A stretch of DNA of 64,000 bases from Pseudoalteromonas sp. NC201 (GCF_002850255.1 NZ_CP022522.1:2603125-2667124), one strand, 5' to 3'; positions 45,718 to 56,751 are shown, counted from the first letter of the stretch. Made by a program: numbers and translations. The notes: generated by a model from the sequence alone, not told the origin.

Positions 45718-46908
45718 TTACCTCAATGTGGCGATAATTTGCTGCGCTCGGTGGCGTGCCGTTCGGTCTGTTTCCATAATAGACTCAACGGATTCTAATA
45801 CGCTTAGCTCACTGTGCTCAAGCGTTAAGGCATTGACTCGATAGATATCACAAAACCCTATCTTACCCTCTAAAAATGCCGCAACGGCAATTTCATTTGC
45901 AGCATTCACTGTTGTTGTTGCGGCCTGACCACTACGACATGCGTCAATCGCTAATTTGAGGTTGGGATAACGGTTAAAATCTGGTTTGGTAAAAGTGAAA
46001 TCGACAATCTGAGAAAAATCTAATGGCTTGACGCCCGCGTCAATTCTGTCAGGATAGGCAAGCCCATATGCAATCGGCGTTCGCATGTCTGGTTGCCCCA
46101 TTTGTGCCAGCACCGAGCCATCGCGATACTGCACCATAGAGTGGATCATGCTTTGTGGGTGTATCACCACTTCAATATCGTCAGCTGAACAGTTAAATAA
46201 CCACTTAGCTTCAATAAACTCTAGCCCTTTATTCATCATGGTCGCAGAGTCGACAGAGATTTTTCTGCCCATAGACCAATTAGGATGTGCAACCGCTTCT
46301 TCTACCGTTACTGAAGCTAAGGTAGCCAATGAACGCTGCAAGAAAGGTCCACCTGAACCGGTTAATAAAATCTTACTAACACCGCTGTGGCTTAGATTTG
46401 AAGATTGTCCCGTTTGTATAGTCGTTGGTAGGCACTGATAAATGGCATTATGCTCACTGTCAATAGGGAGTAAAGTCGCACCATGCGCTTTTACTTTATC
46501 CATAAACAGCTGGCCACTCATTACTAACGACTCTTTGTTCGCCAGCAACACTTTTTTACCCGCTTCGACTGCCGCTAAAGTCGGTAACAACCCAGCTGCA
46601 CCAACGATTGCAGACATCACGATATCCACATCCACGTGGCGAGCCATCTCAGCCATTGCTTCAACGCCATGGAGTACTTCGGTGGTAGTGTCCGTCAAAC
46701 GTTGAGAAAGTTGCTGAGCTGCGTGCTCAGAGCTCATAACCGCGTATTTGGGTTGATGATGTAAACAAAGCTCAGCCATCTTTTCCGCGTTTTGCCCTGC
46801 GACTAAGGCAAATACACGATATTGTTCTGTATTGCGGCTGACGACGTCTAAGGTTGATAGTCCAATTGAGCCTGTCGCCCCCAGTACTACCAAGTTTCGC
46901 TCGCTCAT
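45718..46908 (-). CDS. dxr: 1-deoxy-D-xylulose 5-phosphate reductoisomerase
   Basis: Dxr converts DXP to methylerythritol phosphate using NADPH in isoprenoid synthesis. The protein has 396 residues from the ATG at 46908, which overlaps the cdsA stop as ATGA; the longer frame to 46932 is not needed. It has NADPH-site VVLGATGSIGLSTLDV, LLANKESLVMSG, and the metal-binding PIDSEHNAIYQCL. The product pathway supplies UppS, encoded two genes upstream. Confidence 0.96.
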   Translation of the reverse strand: MSERNLVVLGATGSIGLSTLDVVSRNTEQYRVFALVAGQNAEKMAELCLHHQPKYAVMSSEHAAQQLSQRLTDTTTEVLHGVEAMAEMARHVDVDIVMSAIVGAAGLLPTLAAVEAGKKVLLANKESLVMSGQLFMDKVKAHGATLLPIDSEHNAIYQCLPTTIQTGQSSNLSHSGVSKILLTGSGGPFLQRSLATLASVTVEEAVAHPNWSMGRKISVDSATMMNKGLEFIEAKWLFNCSADDIEVVIHPQSMIHSMVQYRDGSVLAQMGQPDMRTPIAYGLAYPDRIDAGVKPLDFSQIVDFTFTKPDFNRYPNLKLAIDACRSGQAATTTVNAANEIAVAAFLEGKIGFCDIYRVNALTLEHSELSVLESVESIMETDRTARHRAQQIIATLR

Positions 46909-47771
46909 AGCACTACCGTCCAAGCGTAGCAAAAAGCAAAAATGGGTGCTGCAGCCGTTAAGCTATCAATGCGATCTAGGATACCGCCGTGACCTGGCAA
47001 ACAACGGCCTGAATCTTTAAGGCCTACTTCGCGTTTAAACATACTTTCAAGCAAATCACCAACGGCGGAAAATAGCGCGATAATAATGGTCATTGCAGCG
47101 TAAATTGGCCACATATTGAGATCAATCGCAGCGAAGTGACAAAACACCAAAACAAAAACAACCGCGGTGATCACACCACCAACTAGGCCTTCAATCGTTT
47201 TATTAGGGCTCACTTTAGGCATGAGCTTGTGCTTACCTAAATTCTTTCCAGCGAAGTAGGCGCCAATGTCTGCGCTCCACACTATACCCAATACCACCAT
47301 GATAAGAACCGAACCTATGTGTTCGCCATCTTCGTATCCGGCACTACGCATCACGTTTAACGCAAGCCACAGCGGTACTAGTGTCAGTACACCAGCGATG
47401 GAGCGCATCATGATCCCTTCATTCCAAGCACGAGCTGCTCGTGGATATTTAACTACCAAGAAAGTAGCAACCAGCCACCACGCAAAAGCGAGCGTAAATA
47501 CATAATTAGCATCAGCGACTAAGCGCCCTTGCTGCCATAAATCCTGTATTGGCCAGTGGGTGTTAAGCAATAGAATTAACACCGCCATGACGCCAACGAA
47601 AGTAAAACGCTGACGCTTTTGACATAGGCCCGCAAGCGCCGACCACTCCCATGCACCAAGCAAAACGATTAGTGCGGCAATCGTACTAAACATTGCCAGC
47701 GGTGTATAAAACACCAAAAGTAGAGCCAGAGGTGCAAGCACCGCTGACGTTAGAATACGTTGTTTTAACAA
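46905..47771 (-). CDS. cdsA: Phosphatidate cytidylyltransferase
   Basis: CdsA makes CDP-diacylglycerol, the precursor of all membrane phospholipids, in the inner membrane. The protein has 288 residues with about eight membrane helices and the CdsA signature VSPNKTIEGLVGG, with SAVGDLLESMFKREVGLKDS and LPGHGGILDRIDSL near the C-terminus. It lies 10 bp after uppS and overlaps dxr by 4 bp. Confidence 0.96.
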   Translation of the reverse strand: MLKQRILTSAVLAPLALLLVFYTPLAMFSTIAALIVLLGAWEWSALAGLCQKRQRFTFVGVMAVLILLLNTHWPIQDLWQQGRLVADANYVFTLAFAWWLVATFLVVKYPRAARAWNEGIMMRSIAGVLTLVPLWLALNVMRSAGYEDGEHIGSVLIMVVLGIVWSADIGAYFAGKNLGKHKLMPKVSPNKTIEGLVGGVITAVVFVLVFCHFAAIDLNMWPIYAAMTIIIALFSAVGDLLESMFKREVGLKDSGRCLPGHGGILDRIDSLTAAAPIFAFCYAWTVVL

Positions 47772-47781
47772 ATTTGAACCC

Positions 47782-48555
47782 TTAACTTGTTGCGTCTTTC
47801 TCTGCGAGGAGCTGCTTTATCTGCTCTCCTGTGCATCCGAAGCGTCGCTCTCTAGACACGTAACAAGCAATGGCTTCAGAGAATGCTTGCTCGTCAAAAT
47901 CAGGCCAAAGCGTGTCGGTAAAATAGAGTTCGGCATACGCAGCTTGCCATAGCAAGAAGTTACTGATGCGGAAGTCGCCTCCCGTTCTGATCAGCAAGTC
48001 GAGATTCGCTTGATCGGCCATCGTCATCTGCTCTGTCAAGGCATCTTCGGTTATATCACTTGGTTGCAATTCACCCGCTGCAACTTGTTTTGCGAGGTGT
48101 TGTGCTGCCTGTGTGATATCCCAACGTCCACCGTAATTTGCTGCAATGTTTAAGTTAAGCCCTGTATTGTCCTGGGTCAATGTTTGAGCTTCATGAACAC
48201 GCTTTTGGAGGCTGTCAGGAAAACGAGAAAGTTCGCCAATAATGGTTAGCTTTACGTTGTTCTTATGTAATTTTTTAACTTCTTTAGTCAGCACATAAAT
48301 AAATAATTCCATTAACGTGCTGACTTCATCTTCTGGCCTACGCCAGTTTTCACTACTAAAGGCAAATAGCGTCAGAGACTCTATACCTAACTTGGAACAG
48401 AATTGTACAGCACTACGAACAGAATCTACGCCCTTCTTGTGTCCGAAGGCGCGTGGACGCCTGCGAGCTTGAGCCCAACGACCGTTGCCATCCATTATTA
48501 TCGCAACATGTTTTGGCAATGATTGCTGCGAAATAACCTCTGCTTTTAAAACCAT
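47782..48555 (-). CDS. uppS: Undecaprenyl diphosphate synthase (cis-prenyltransferase)
   Basis: UppS extends farnesyl diphosphate to C55 undecaprenyl diphosphate, the carrier lipid of cell-wall synthesis. The protein has 257 residues with [20 protein letters not shown] (catalytic Asp, about 20-35), [11 protein letters not shown] and the C-terminal [15 protein letters not shown]. It opens the uppS-cdsA-dxr-rseP-bamA run, after a terminator that follows frr. Confidence 0.96.
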   Translation of the reverse strand: MVLKAEVISQQSLPKHVAIIMDGNGRWAQARRRPRAFGHKKGVDSVRSAVQFCSKLGIESLTLFAFSSENWRRPEDEVSTLMELFIYVLTKEVKKLHKNNVKLTIIGELSRFPDSLQKRVHEAQTLTQDNTGLNLNIAANYGGRWDITQAAQHLAKQVAAGELQPSDITEDALTEQMTMADQANLDLLIRTGGDFRISNFLLWQAAYAELYFTDTLWPDFDEQAFSEAIACYVSRERRFGCTGEQIKQLLAEKDATS

Positions 48556-48571
48556 AATTCCAATTTAAGTG

Positions 48572-48605
48572 AAAAAAAACGCCGCCTAGTATACCTTAGG
48601 CGGCG
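48572..48605 (-). terminator. Terminator between frr and uppS
   Basis: A 9-bp GC-rich stem CGCCGCCTA/TAGGCGGCG with an eight-base loop and eight T residues after it on the minus strand. It separates frr from uppS, so some uppS expression must come from readthrough or from a promoter in the 170-bp gap. Confidence 0.85.
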
Positions 48606-48726
48606 CTTCAAACCTAATAAATTTGTCAGTGTACCTAGCCCAAAAAAACCTAACTGCTCAGAAACAAAGCAGAATTTTCTGCAATACGTAAACAGTGCGT
48701 AAATATAAACGCTAGGATAAAGACAT

Positions 48727-49284
48727 TTAGATTTCCATCAACTCTGCTTCTTTCGCGCTTAGTTGAGTATCCATTTCTTTGATGAACTTGTCAGTCAGTT
48801 TTTGGATATCATCTTCAGCTTGACGCGCTTCGTCTTCAGAAATTTCTTTGTCTTTTAGCAATGATTTAATATCACCGTTTGCATCACGGCGAATGTTACG
48901 TACTGCAACACGACCACCTTCAACCTCACCACGTACGATCTTGATGAGATCTTTACGACGCTCTTCAGTTAGTGGAGGAAGTGGAACACGGATCACAGTA
49001 CCTGCTGACATTGGGTTTAGGCCTAAGTCAGAAGACATAATTGCTTTTTCTACCGCTTGTGCAAGTGACTTGTCGAATACGCTGATAGCCAGCGTACGAG
49101 AGTCTTCCGTCGTTACGTTTGCTACTTGGTTTAGCGGTGTATCTGCACCGTAGTATGAAACAGAGATACCATCTAGTAGTGCTGGGTGTGCACGACCTGT
49201 GCGGATTTTAGAAAGCTGGCTTCCAAGTGCCGCCACACTTTTTTTCATGCGCTCTTGAGCGTCTTTTTTAATATCTTCGATCAC
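48727..49284 (-). CDS. frr: Ribosome recycling factor
   Basis: RRF splits the post-termination ribosome together with EF-G. The protein has 185 residues, the standard length, with [41 protein letters not shown] and the long three-helix bundle ending AKEAELMEI. It follows pyrH at 92 bp. Confidence 0.97.
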   Translation of the reverse strand: MIEDIKKDAQERMKKSVAALGSQLSKIRTGRAHPALLDGISVSYYGADTPLNQVANVTTEDSRTLAISVFDKSLAQAVEKAIMSSDLGLNPMSAGTVIRVPLPPLTEERRKDLIKIVRGEVEGGRVAVRNIRRDANGDIKSLLKDKEISEDEARQAEDDIQKLTDKFIKEMDTQLSAKEAELMEI

Positions 49285-49376
49285 AATACTTTCCTAGTCT
49301 GTTCTTGTTATGCCAGATTATACTCGCAATTTAGAGATTCGCTACTTAACTGCGAGTTGCTGAAATAGTCGTCAGA

Positions 49377-50114
49377 TTATTCTGCTGCTTGAGAAGAGAT
49401 AAGGGTACCTTCCTCTTCACCCATGATGACATTTTTCAATGCACCCGGTTTATTCATGTTGAATACGCTGATTGGCATATTGTGGTCACGTGCCAATGTA
49501 AATGCAGCTAAATCCATCACTTTCAATTCTTTATCGATCACTTCGTTGTAAGTCAACGTGCGGTATAGCGTAGCATCTGGGTTTTTCACCGGATCGTCAC
49601 TAAATACCCCTTCAACCTTAGTGGCTTTAATCACGGTATCCGCTTCAATCTCTATACCGCGCAAACATGCTGCTGAGTCTGTAGTAAAGAAAGGATTGCC
49701 CGTACCTGCTGAGAAAATAACAACACGGCCAGATTTTAATAGGCTAATTGCTTCTGCCCAATTGTACGCATCACACACACCATTTAGCGGGATAGCAGAC
49801 ATCAAACGTGCGTTTACAAAAGCACGGTGCAGCGCATCACGCATCGCAAGGCCATTCATGACGGTCGCCAGCATGCCCATGTGGTCGCCCACCACTCGGT
49901 TCATGCCCGCTTCTGCAAGTGAACCACCACGTAAGAAGTTACCGCCACCGATAACCAAACCCACTTCTACGTCGAGCTCTACTAACTCTTTGATTTCTTG
50001 TGCCATACGATCCAATACTTTTGGATCGATACCAAAGCCTTCATCTCCCATTAAAGCTTCACCACTAAGCTTTAAAAGAACGCGTCTAAAAACAGGTTTT
50101 TTATTGATAGTCAT
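49377..50114 (-). CDS. pyrH: Uridylate kinase
   Basis: PyrH phosphorylates UMP to UDP in pyrimidine nucleotide synthesis. The 245-residue amino-acid-kinase fold shows [30 protein letters not shown] and [18 protein letters not shown] terminator lies between tsf and this gene, so it may have its own promoter. Confidence 0.97.
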   Translation of the reverse strand: MTINKKPVFRRVLLKLSGEALMGDEGFGIDPKVLDRMAQEIKELVELDVEVGLVIGGGNFLRGGSLAEAGMNRVVGDHMGMLATVMNGLAMRDALHRAFVNARLMSAIPLNGVCDAYNWAEAISLLKSGRVVIFSAGTGNPFFTTDSAACLRGIEIEADTVIKATKVEGVFSDDPVKNPDATLYRTLTYNEVIDKELKVMDLAAFTLARDHNMPISVFNMNKPGALKNVIMGEEEGTLISSQAAE

Positions 50115-50143
50115 AATATCCGGGCCAATTAAAAGTGAGGTAA

Positions 50144-50186
50144 AAAATAACCGCGCTTATGCTAGACATAAATGCGCGGTTATTTT
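50144..50186 (-). terminator. Terminator downstream of tsf
   Basis: A 13-bp stem AAAATAACCGCGC/GCGCGGTTATTTT with a 17-base loop and further T residues on the minus strand, between tsf and pyrH. Confidence 0.8.
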
Positions 50187-50253
50187 AGAGAATTTTCAGC
50201 AATGACGCAAAGCTAATGTCAGCTTTTACGTCATTAGGCATCACAATAAGTGA

Positions 50254-51105
50254 TTACTGACCTTTTGCTGCAGCGATTTGTGCTGCAACTTCTGCTGCGA
50301 AATCTTCTTCTTTCTTCTCGATACCTTCACCTACCTCTAGGCGAACGAATGAAGAAACAGATGCATTCTTCTCTTTAAGGTAGTCACCCACTGATTTCTT
50401 AGGTTCCATGATGAAAGCTTGACCAGTAAGAGAGATCTCACCAGTGAACTTCTTCATACGACCAACAACCATTTTCTCAGCGATTTCAGCTGGCTTACCT
50501 TCGTTCATTGCGATTTCAACTTGAACCGCTTTTTCTTTTTCAACTACTTCAGCAGGTACGTCTTCTGGGTTTAGGTAGTCTGGCTTAGAAGCAGCAACGT
50601 GCATTGCAACGTGCTTAAGTGTTTCTTCGTCAGCATCACCAGCTACAACAACACCGATACGCTCGCCGTGACGGTAAGCAACTAGCTTGTCACCTTGAAT
50701 GTAAGAAACACGACGGATGTTCATGTTCTCACCGATTTTAGCTACTAGTGCAACACGAGTCTCTTCAAACTTAGCTTGTAAGTCTTCGATAGTTAGTTGC
50801 TCAGCTACAGCTGCGTCAGCAATTTCGTTAGCAAATGCAAGGAAGCTTGCATCTTTTGCTACGAAGTCAGTTTGACAGTTAACTTCTACTAGTGCAGCAA
50901 AACCTTCGCCTTGCTTGATGATGATTGTACCTTCAGCAGCGATGTTGCCTGCTTTTTTAGCAGCTTTAGCAGCACCACTTTTGCGCATGTTTTCGATTGC
51001 TTGATCGATATCACCGCCAGTTTCTGTCAGTGCTTTTTTACAATCCATCATACCAGCGCCAGTGCGGTCACGAAGTTCTTTTACTAGGGCAGCAGTTACA
51101 GCCAT
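50254..51105 (-). CDS. tsf: Elongation factor Ts
   Basis: EF-Ts exchanges GDP for GTP on EF-Tu. The protein has 283 residues from the ATG at 51105 ([20 protein letters not shown]); the frame open to 51147 adds 14 unlikely residues. It has the conserved N-terminal UBA-like domain with [12 protein letters not shown], and the core with [13 protein letters not shown]. It is co-transcribed with rpsB; a long hairpin lies between them. Confidence 0.97.
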   Translation of the reverse strand: MAVTAALVKELRDRTGAGMMDCKKALTETGGDIDQAIENMRKSGAAKAAKKAGNIAAEGTIIIKQGEGFAALVEVNCQTDFVAKDASFLAFANEIADAAVAEQLTIEDLQAKFEETRVALVAKIGENMNIRRVSYIQGDKLVAYRHGERIGVVVAGDADEETLKHVAMHVAASKPDYLNPEDVPAEVVEKEKAVQVEIAMNEGKPAEIAEKMVVGRMKKFTGEISLTGQAFIMEPKKSVGDYLKEKNASVSSFVRLEVGEGIEKKEEDFAAEVAAQIAAAKGQ

Positions 51106-51265
51106 TAGAATATCCTCAAATCTGAATTCAGTTCTTGATAAAACCAACCTTAGGTTGGCTGAATATCAAATCAAGTACAGCTCGCCTCAATTTGATAAAA
51201 ATCCGTTATCTTTCAAGGTCTGCTTGGCAAACAACGGGATAAGCAGTTAATCACTTATAAAGAAT

Positions 51266-51301
51266 ATCAAGTCTTCATCAATAATTTGATGAAGACTTGA
51301 T
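51266..51301 (-). promoter_or_regulatory. Perfect 16-bp-stem hairpin between rpsB and tsf
   Basis: ATCAAGTCTTCATCAA and its exact complement flank a 4-base loop. No T-tract follows on the minus strand, so it is not a canonical terminator. The position, in the rpsB-tsf gap, suits partial attenuation or RNA processing that balances S2 and EF-Ts. The role is inferred. Confidence 0.6.
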
Positions 51302-51325
51302 GACAGCTAATACCTAATCAGGTAA

Positions 51326-52054
51326 TTACTCAGCTTCAACGAAGTCGTCGTTTTCTGCTTGAGCAACGATGTTGCTTTCACGACCTTCAGTGATAGCAGT
51401 CGCTACTGCACCAGTGTATAGCTGGATTGCACGGATAGCGTCGTCGTTACCAGGGATGATGAAATCAACACCATCTGGGTTAGAGTTAGTATCAACAACA
51501 GATACTACTGGGATACCTAGGTTGTTAGCTTCACGGATAGCGATGTGCTCGTGGTCAGCGTCGATAACGAAGATAGCGTCAGGAAGACCGCCCATATCTT
51601 TGATACCGCCAAGGCCTTTTTCAAGCTTTTGCATTTCACGAGTAAGCATTAGCGCTTCTTTCTTAGTAAGCTTCTCGAAAGTACCGTCTTGGCTTTGAGT
51701 CTCAAGCTCTTTAAGACGCTTGATTGATTGACGAACTGTTTTCCAGTTAGTCAACATACCACCTAACCAACGGTGATTTACGTAGAACTGCTCACTTTGG
51801 ATAGCCGCTTCTTTAACTGCTTCGCTTGCAGCGCGCTTAGTACCTACGAAAAGGATTTTGCCTTTGTTAGATGCTACGTTCTGTAAGAACTTAAGAGCAT
51901 CGTTGAACATAGGAACAGTTTTTTCTAGGTTGATGATATGAACGCGGTTACGTGCACCGAAGATGAACGGCTTCATCTTAGGGTTCCAGTAACGTGCTTG
52001 GTGACCGAAGTGAACACCAGCTTGAAGCATATCGCGCATTGAAACGTTTGCCAT
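51326..52054 (-). CDS. rpsB: 30S ribosomal protein S2
   Basis: S2 is a 30S subunit protein of 242 residues with the usual signatures: [36 protein letters not shown], and [21 protein letters not shown] leader of about 280 bp separates it from the divergent map gene; rpsB leaders commonly carry autoregulation by S2. I can see GT-rich sequence (52140-52180) but not a defined S2-binding fold. Confidence 0.97.
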   Translation of the reverse strand: MANVSMRDMLQAGVHFGHQARYWNPKMKPFIFGARNRVHIINLEKTVPMFNDALKFLQNVASNKGKILFVGTKRAASEAVKEAAIQSEQFYVNHRWLGGMLTNWKTVRQSIKRLKELETQSQDGTFEKLTKKEALMLTREMQKLEKGLGGIKDMGGLPDAIFVIDADHEHIAIREANNLGIPVVSVVDTNSNPDGVDFIIPGNDDAIRAIQLYTGAVATAITEGRESNIVAQAENDDFVEAE

Positions 52055-52333
52055 TGTATATTTCCTCTAAAAGTTAGGGTTAGGCCTCCACATATCCCAT
52101 AGCACCAACACGAAGTTTTTATAACTGCATGCACCCAAGTGTATGTGTCGATATGTGTGTGTGTTAATATTAATAAGTGTGTTGTCTTAACTACAAACAT
52201 TCATTCTCATCGTGTGAGGAAGAATTATTTGTAAAAAGACGGCGCGCTTTATACCATATATAAAGAATTAACTCAATCTTATGCGTAAAATTTGTGCATA
52301 ATAAATGTTCATCTAAATTGACTTGGAGTCTAA

Positions 52334-53119
52334 ATGAGTGCTGTGATCAAAACCCCTGAAGAAATCGAAAAAATGCGTGTTGCCGGGCGTTTAGCCGCGG
52401 AAGTACTGGAAATGATCGAGCCGTATGTTAAGCCAGGGGTGACCACCGACGAATTAAACACCATTTGTCACAACTACATTGTTGATGAGCAAGGTGCCAT
52501 TCCTGCACCGCTAAATTATCACGGCTTTCCGAAGTCTATTTGTACCTCAGTTAACCACGTTATCTGTCACGGAATCCCGAACGATAAACCGCTAAAAGAA
52601 GGCGACATTATCAATATCGACATCACTGTGATCAAAGATGGGTATCATGGTGATACGTCAAAAATGTTTTATGTTGGTACACCAACGATCCAAGGTAAGC
52701 GCTTAAGCGAAATCACGCAAGAAAGCCTATACCTTGCGATAAAAATGGTAAAACCGGGCGTGCGTTTGGGTGATATTGGCGCTGCAATTCAAAAGTATGC
52801 AGAAGGCTTTAACTACTCTATCGTGCGTGAATATTGTGGTCACGGTATCGGTAAAGAGTTCCATGAAGAGCCGCAGGTAATGCACTATGGCAAACCAGGT
52901 ACTGGCGAAGTGCTCAAAGCTGGCATGTGTTTGACTATCGAGCCTATGGTTAACGCCGGTAAGCGCCAATGTAAGCTACTAAAAGACGATTGGACTGTTG
53001 TTACCAAAGACCGCAGTCTTTCAGCACAGTGGGAACACACGCTGCTTGTCACCGATAATGGCGTTGAGATCTTAACGCTACGTAGTGATGAAACAATAGA
53101 CAGAATCATCGAACATTAA
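52334..53119 (+). CDS. map: Type I methionine aminopeptidase
   Basis: Map removes N-terminal Met from nascent proteins. The 261-residue pita-bread fold has its metal ligands visible: Asp in INIDITVIKDGYHGDTSKMF (two Asp), His in CGHGIGKEFHEEP, Glu in TIEPMVNAG and Glu in SAQWEHTLLV. GGAG precedes the ATG. It is divergent from rpsB, the normal arrangement in Gammaproteobacteria. A MITE-like element has inserted 30 bp downstream. Confidence 0.97.
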   Translation: MSAVIKTPEEIEKMRVAGRLAAEVLEMIEPYVKPGVTTDELNTICHNYIVDEQGAIPAPLNYHGFPKSICTSVNHVICHGIPNDKPLKEGDIINIDITVIKDGYHGDTSKMFYVGTPTIQGKRLSEITQESLYLAIKMVKPGVRLGDIGAAIQKYAEGFNYSIVREYCGHGIGKEFHEEPQVMHYGKPGTGEVLKAGMCLTIEPMVNAGKRQCKLLKDDWTVVTKDRSLSAQWEHTLLVTDNGVEILTLRSDETIDRIIEH

Positions 53120-53151
53120 ACACAATTATTTAAAAAGAATGCCAAGTAATA

Positions 53152-53420
53152 CTAGGGCCTGTTGATCTTTCAAGTTTGTTTTTGCAGCAGTGTGATTGGT
53201 ATTTATACAAGGCAGAGCCAGCGTAGCATAGTCATTCTATGTAAGTCTGGCGATAACACAGTAGAAATGCTAATCAAGCGCTGCCCTTTGGGTTCATCTG
53301 AGTGCGCTTTGCTCATTGTTGCTCAACTTTTGCCTAGATTACTAGGCGGAAAGTCGAGCGTCGCGACCAAAACACACTCAGAAGAACAAAAATCAAACAG
53401 CAAAGGTCAACAGGCCCTAG
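53152..53420. mobile_element. MITE-like element, 269 bp, with 19-bp terminal inverted repeats
   Basis: The ends CTAGGGCCTGTTGATCTTT and its complement (one mismatch) bound 269 bp with no credible protein. A relic of its right end is present at 2517-2579, so it is repetitive in this genome. CTAG at each edge may be part of the repeat or a target duplication. Short complementary arms (ATGCCAAGTA at about 53140, TACTTGGCAT at about 53450) flank the insertion, as if it entered a hairpin downstream of map. Confidence 0.8.
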
Positions 53421-53525
53421 CTGAATTCGTTTGAAGCGAACAAACGTGATACTTGGCATCTTTCAAGCTAAGGTTTCATATTTCAGTAGCTACTTTGAGT
53501 TGATCTAAATAGCTTTGAAACTGGT

Positions 53526-53906
53526 TTATATTCGGCCCCAAGCAGTACATTGCCAACCTGGACCTATACCAATGTAATCACAGCTCACAGATGGAACTCT
53601 TGAAGATCCGGTTCTTGATTGCCATGCAGCAACCGCATTTGCTGCGCCATTCGTTTCTGAATACCCGTATGCGGACACCCTCACGATTGTACCGCCTGTA
53701 GAAAGAAGCCTGCCAGTACACTGCCATGGCGCTCCCATTTGTAACCTACTACAGGTGATCGAAGCAGCTCGACCATTAGCCCAATTAAGCACAGCTTGCC
53801 GAGCCTCAAGTTCCGTAGAGCCATAAGCGCTGTATGTTGTCGATGCGCTGGCCAAAGATGAAATCAGCAACGTGCTTGCTATTGCTATTCCGGTACTTAT
53901 GTTCAT
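53526..53906 (-). CDS. Small secreted protein with two tandem Cys-containing repeats
   Basis: This 126-residue protein has a signal peptide (about 1-22, ending LASAS) and then two related units of about 45-50 residues: the first with YSAYGSTELEARQAVLNWAN, SITCSRL and PWQCTGRL; the second with VSAYGYSETNGAANAVAAW, SVSCDYI and GWQCTAWG. Each unit ends with a Cys pair that could form one disulfide. I do not recognise the family. It is a single gene between the MITE and glnD, probably periplasmic or exported. Confidence 0.75.
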   Translation of the reverse strand: MNISTGIAIASTLLISSLASASTTYSAYGSTELEARQAVLNWANGRAASITCSRLQMGAPWQCTGRLLSTGGTIVRVSAYGYSETNGAANAVAAWQSRTGSSRVPSVSCDYIGIGPGWQCTAWGRI

Positions 53907-54122
53907 TTTTCCGTCTCCTTGATTAAAGTAGTGTTTAATAATTACTCACACCATAGGGAGAAGTAAACTGCCGAGACTTGAATAATATTCACCTTTTAGT
54001 ACCTTGATAGTGCTCGCTAAATGTTCGAGTGATGGGATGTTCAACGGCGTCACTCGCAATTCTTATTTATTTAGTGTAAAACAGGACTCTACTGTTTTTG
54101 CGCGCATGACACAGGATCCTAA

Positions 54123-56741
54123 GTGGCATTACCGAACAAAGTGAAGACGCTTCTTGACGAAGCACAAGAACTTACCGATTACCGTGATTGTCTTGCTTTT
54201 TTCTACAAATGGTTAAGCAATCAATTTGCCAAGCAACCCGTTAGAAATCTAATTAACTCTCGAGCCGAATTTATCGATCGATTGTTGATTAAATTGTTTA
54301 ATGAAACTGGGCTAGCGCACCAACCAGACTTGTCGTTAATCGCCATTGGTGGTTATGGCCGTGGTGAGTTACACCCGTTCTCTGATATCGATTTTTTGGT
54401 GCTGACCAAATCCGTTCCCTGTGAAGAAGTGACCAGCTGCTTAGAGCGTTTTGTCACTTATTTATGGGACTTAGGTCTAGATATTGGTCATAGCGTAAGA
54501 ACCCATGAACAAGTCCTAGAACAAAAACAAAATGACGTTCACTTTGCCACAAGCCTGCTGGAAAGCCGCCTCATTTGTGGTAACCATATTGAATATGAAC
54601 GCCTCAAACGACATATTGTTGAAACCCCAATTTGGCAATCTAGTGACTTTTTTATCGCTAAGGTCAATGAGCAGAATATTCGCCATAAAAAATGCCATGG
54701 TACCGCCTACAACCTTGAGCCTAATATTAAAGAAAACCCCGGTGGCCTGCGCGACCTGCAAACCATTTTTTGGGTCGCTAAAAAACACTTCCGCGCTGAA
54801 ACTTTGGAAGAGTTAATCAATCACGGTTATTTGACCCATGAAGAATATCAAGAGCTGTTAGAGTGCATCGAAAACCTGTGGAACATTCGCTTTGCGCTGC
54901 ACTTAGCCGCTGGTCGCAGTGAGAACCGCTTACTGTTTGACCATCAACCACATGCCGCAGAGCTCCTCGGTTTTGGCTCTGAAGGTAAAGCCTCGGTCGA
55001 GCGTATGATGAAACGCTTATTTAGGATCATGAGCCGAGTGCGCGAAATGAACCAGATGCTGCTTTCCTATTTCGAACAAAGTATTCTTCCTGAGCAGTTG
55101 GAACAAGAAGCCGTGCCACTTGACAGAAACTTTGAGCGTATTGGCAATAAAATTCGCGTTAAAAACCCCTCGGTCTTTTTCCGTCGAGAGAATTTGTTTG
55201 TCCTCTTTGAACATATTGCAGACAACCCTAAAATTAATCAGATTGACCCCAGTACCATACGTACTATGCGCCAAGTCAGACGCCGTTTATTAGGCGATTT
55301 GCAAGATTACGCAGGCTGTCGTGACGCTTTTTTAAGGTTATTGAAACACCCTAATGGCATGGGACGAGCGTTTACTCTGATGCACAAACACGGGATCATC
55401 GCTGCCTATTTACCGCAGTGGCGTAATATTTTTGGACAAATGCAGTTCGATCTGTTTCACGCCTACACGGTAGATGAGCATACCCATAAACTCATCAATA
55501 ACATCTACCGCTATTTCGATAAAGAGCATATTAGTGAATTCCCGATTTGTTCTGAGATTGTTGCCCGCATGGACAAACCAGAGCTACTCTACTTGGCTGG
55601 GATCTTTCACGATATTGCCAAAGGTCGAGGTGGCGACCATTCCGAGCTTGGTGCCGTTGACGCCATGGCATTTACCAAAATGCACGGTTTTACCGCTTCC
55701 GACGCTAAATTGGTAGCTTGGCTGGTGCAAAATCACCTCCTGATGTCTGTCACAGCCCAGCGTAAAGATATTAACGACCCCGATGTTATTGCAGAATTTG
55801 CACAAAAAGTGAAAAACGAACGTCAGCTAGATTATCTCTATTGCTTAACGGTTGCCGACATTCGTGCCACCAACGACAACCTCTGGAACGACTGGAAAAA
55901 CACCCTCTTACGCGAGCTATATCTACATACTCAACGGGCATTGCGCTTGGGTCTTGAAAACCCAATGGATATGCGCGACCAGATCCGTGATAAGAAACGC
56001 CAAGCCAAGCAACGACTGATTAATTTGGGCTACTTCGAAGAGTACATTGACCTTATTTGGTCACGCTTTAAGGCCAATTATTTTACTGCCTTTAGTGAAC
56101 AGCAGATCTCTTGGCATACTGAGCACCTATTACAGTCTGATGATTTAAGTCAGCCAAGCGTGATCGTCTCTAACAAGCCCATGCATGGCGGGACGCAAGT
56201 ATTCGTATACAGTCCTTATGAGTCGGCGCTATTCGCCAAACTAGTCAGTGTAATTGGTTCTAAAAAAGCACAAATCCAGCATGCTCAGGTCATGACCACA
56301 AAAGATGGCTATGTTGTCTTTAGTTTTGTTATCCTAGAAGTGAATGGCGACCCACTCAGCACCAGTCGTGCAGCGGGGATCAGGAGAGGCTTAGAGACAC
56401 TCTTAAAAGACCCAAAAAAGAAAATCAGAGTCAAAAAGAATCGCTCACAGAAGTTTAAAGATTTTAATATTAGGCCAAAAATTATCTTGCGCCCTCATGC
56501 TAGAGCAAACCGTAGCCTTATTGAAATTCAGGCCATTGATATTCCGGGGTTACTGACTAAAATTGCTGAGGTATTTCAGGCCTATTCACTACATATTCAT
56601 GCCGCACGCATTACAACCGTCGGCGAACGCGCAGAAGACTTTTTCGTCGTCTCAAACAAAGATTACAAGGCACTAGATGAAGTACAAAAAGCTGAGCTTC
56701 ATCGCGCCCTACTCAAAAAATTAAATGCTGAAACAGATTAA
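54123..56741 (+). CDS. glnD: Bifunctional uridylyltransferase/uridylyl-removing enzyme
   Basis: GlnD senses glutamine and adds or removes UMP on PII proteins, controlling nitrogen assimilation. The 872-residue protein starts at GTG (54123) with AGGA upstream. Order: nucleotidyltransferase domain with [20 protein letters not shown] (about 72-91), HD uridylyl-removing domain with [18 protein letters not shown] (about 495), and two ACT domains (about 690-870; [20 protein letters not shown] and [20 protein letters not shown]). dapD follows 10 bp after. Confidence 0.97.
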   Translation: MALPNKVKTLLDEAQELTDYRDCLAFFYKWLSNQFAKQPVRNLINSRAEFIDRLLIKLFNETGLAHQPDLSLIAIGGYGRGELHPFSDIDFLVLTKSVPCEEVTSCLERFVTYLWDLGLDIGHSVRTHEQVLEQKQNDVHFATSLLESRLICGNHIEYERLKRHIVETPIWQSSDFFIAKVNEQNIRHKKCHGTAYNLEPNIKENPGGLRDLQTIFWVAKKHFRAETLEELINHGYLTHEEYQELLECIENLWNIRFALHLAAGRSENRLLFDHQPHAAELLGFGSEGKASVERMMKRLFRIMSRVREMNQMLLSYFEQSILPEQLEQEAVPLDRNFERIGNKIRVKNPSVFFRRENLFVLFEHIADNPKINQIDPSTIRTMRQVRRRLLGDLQDYAGCRDAFLRLLKHPNGMGRAFTLMHKHGIIAAYLPQWRNIFGQMQFDLFHAYTVDEHTHKLINNIYRYFDKEHISEFPICSEIVARMDKPELLYLAGIFHDIAKGRGGDHSELGAVDAMAFTKMHGFTASDAKLVAWLVQNHLLMSVTAQRKDINDPDVIAEFAQKVKNERQLDYLYCLTVADIRATNDNLWNDWKNTLLRELYLHTQRALRLGLENPMDMRDQIRDKKRQAKQRLINLGYFEEYIDLIWSRFKANYFTAFSEQQISWHTEHLLQSDDLSQPSVIVSNKPMHGGTQVFVYSPYESALFAKLVSVIGSKKAQIQHAQVMTTKDGYVVFSFVILEVNGDPLSTSRAAGIRRGLETLLKDPKKKIRVKKNRSQKFKDFNIRPKIILRPHARANRSLIEIQAIDIPGLLTKIAEVFQAYSLHIHAARITTVGERAEDFFVVSNKDYKALDEVQKAELHRALLKKLNAETD

Positions 56742-56751
56742 CGAGGAATTT

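Noticed and set aside
53162..53434. 90-residue plus-strand frame inside the MITE-like element
   Set aside because: It lies wholly within a short inverted-repeat element, starts at a non-ATG codon without a ribosome binding site, and resembles no protein I know.
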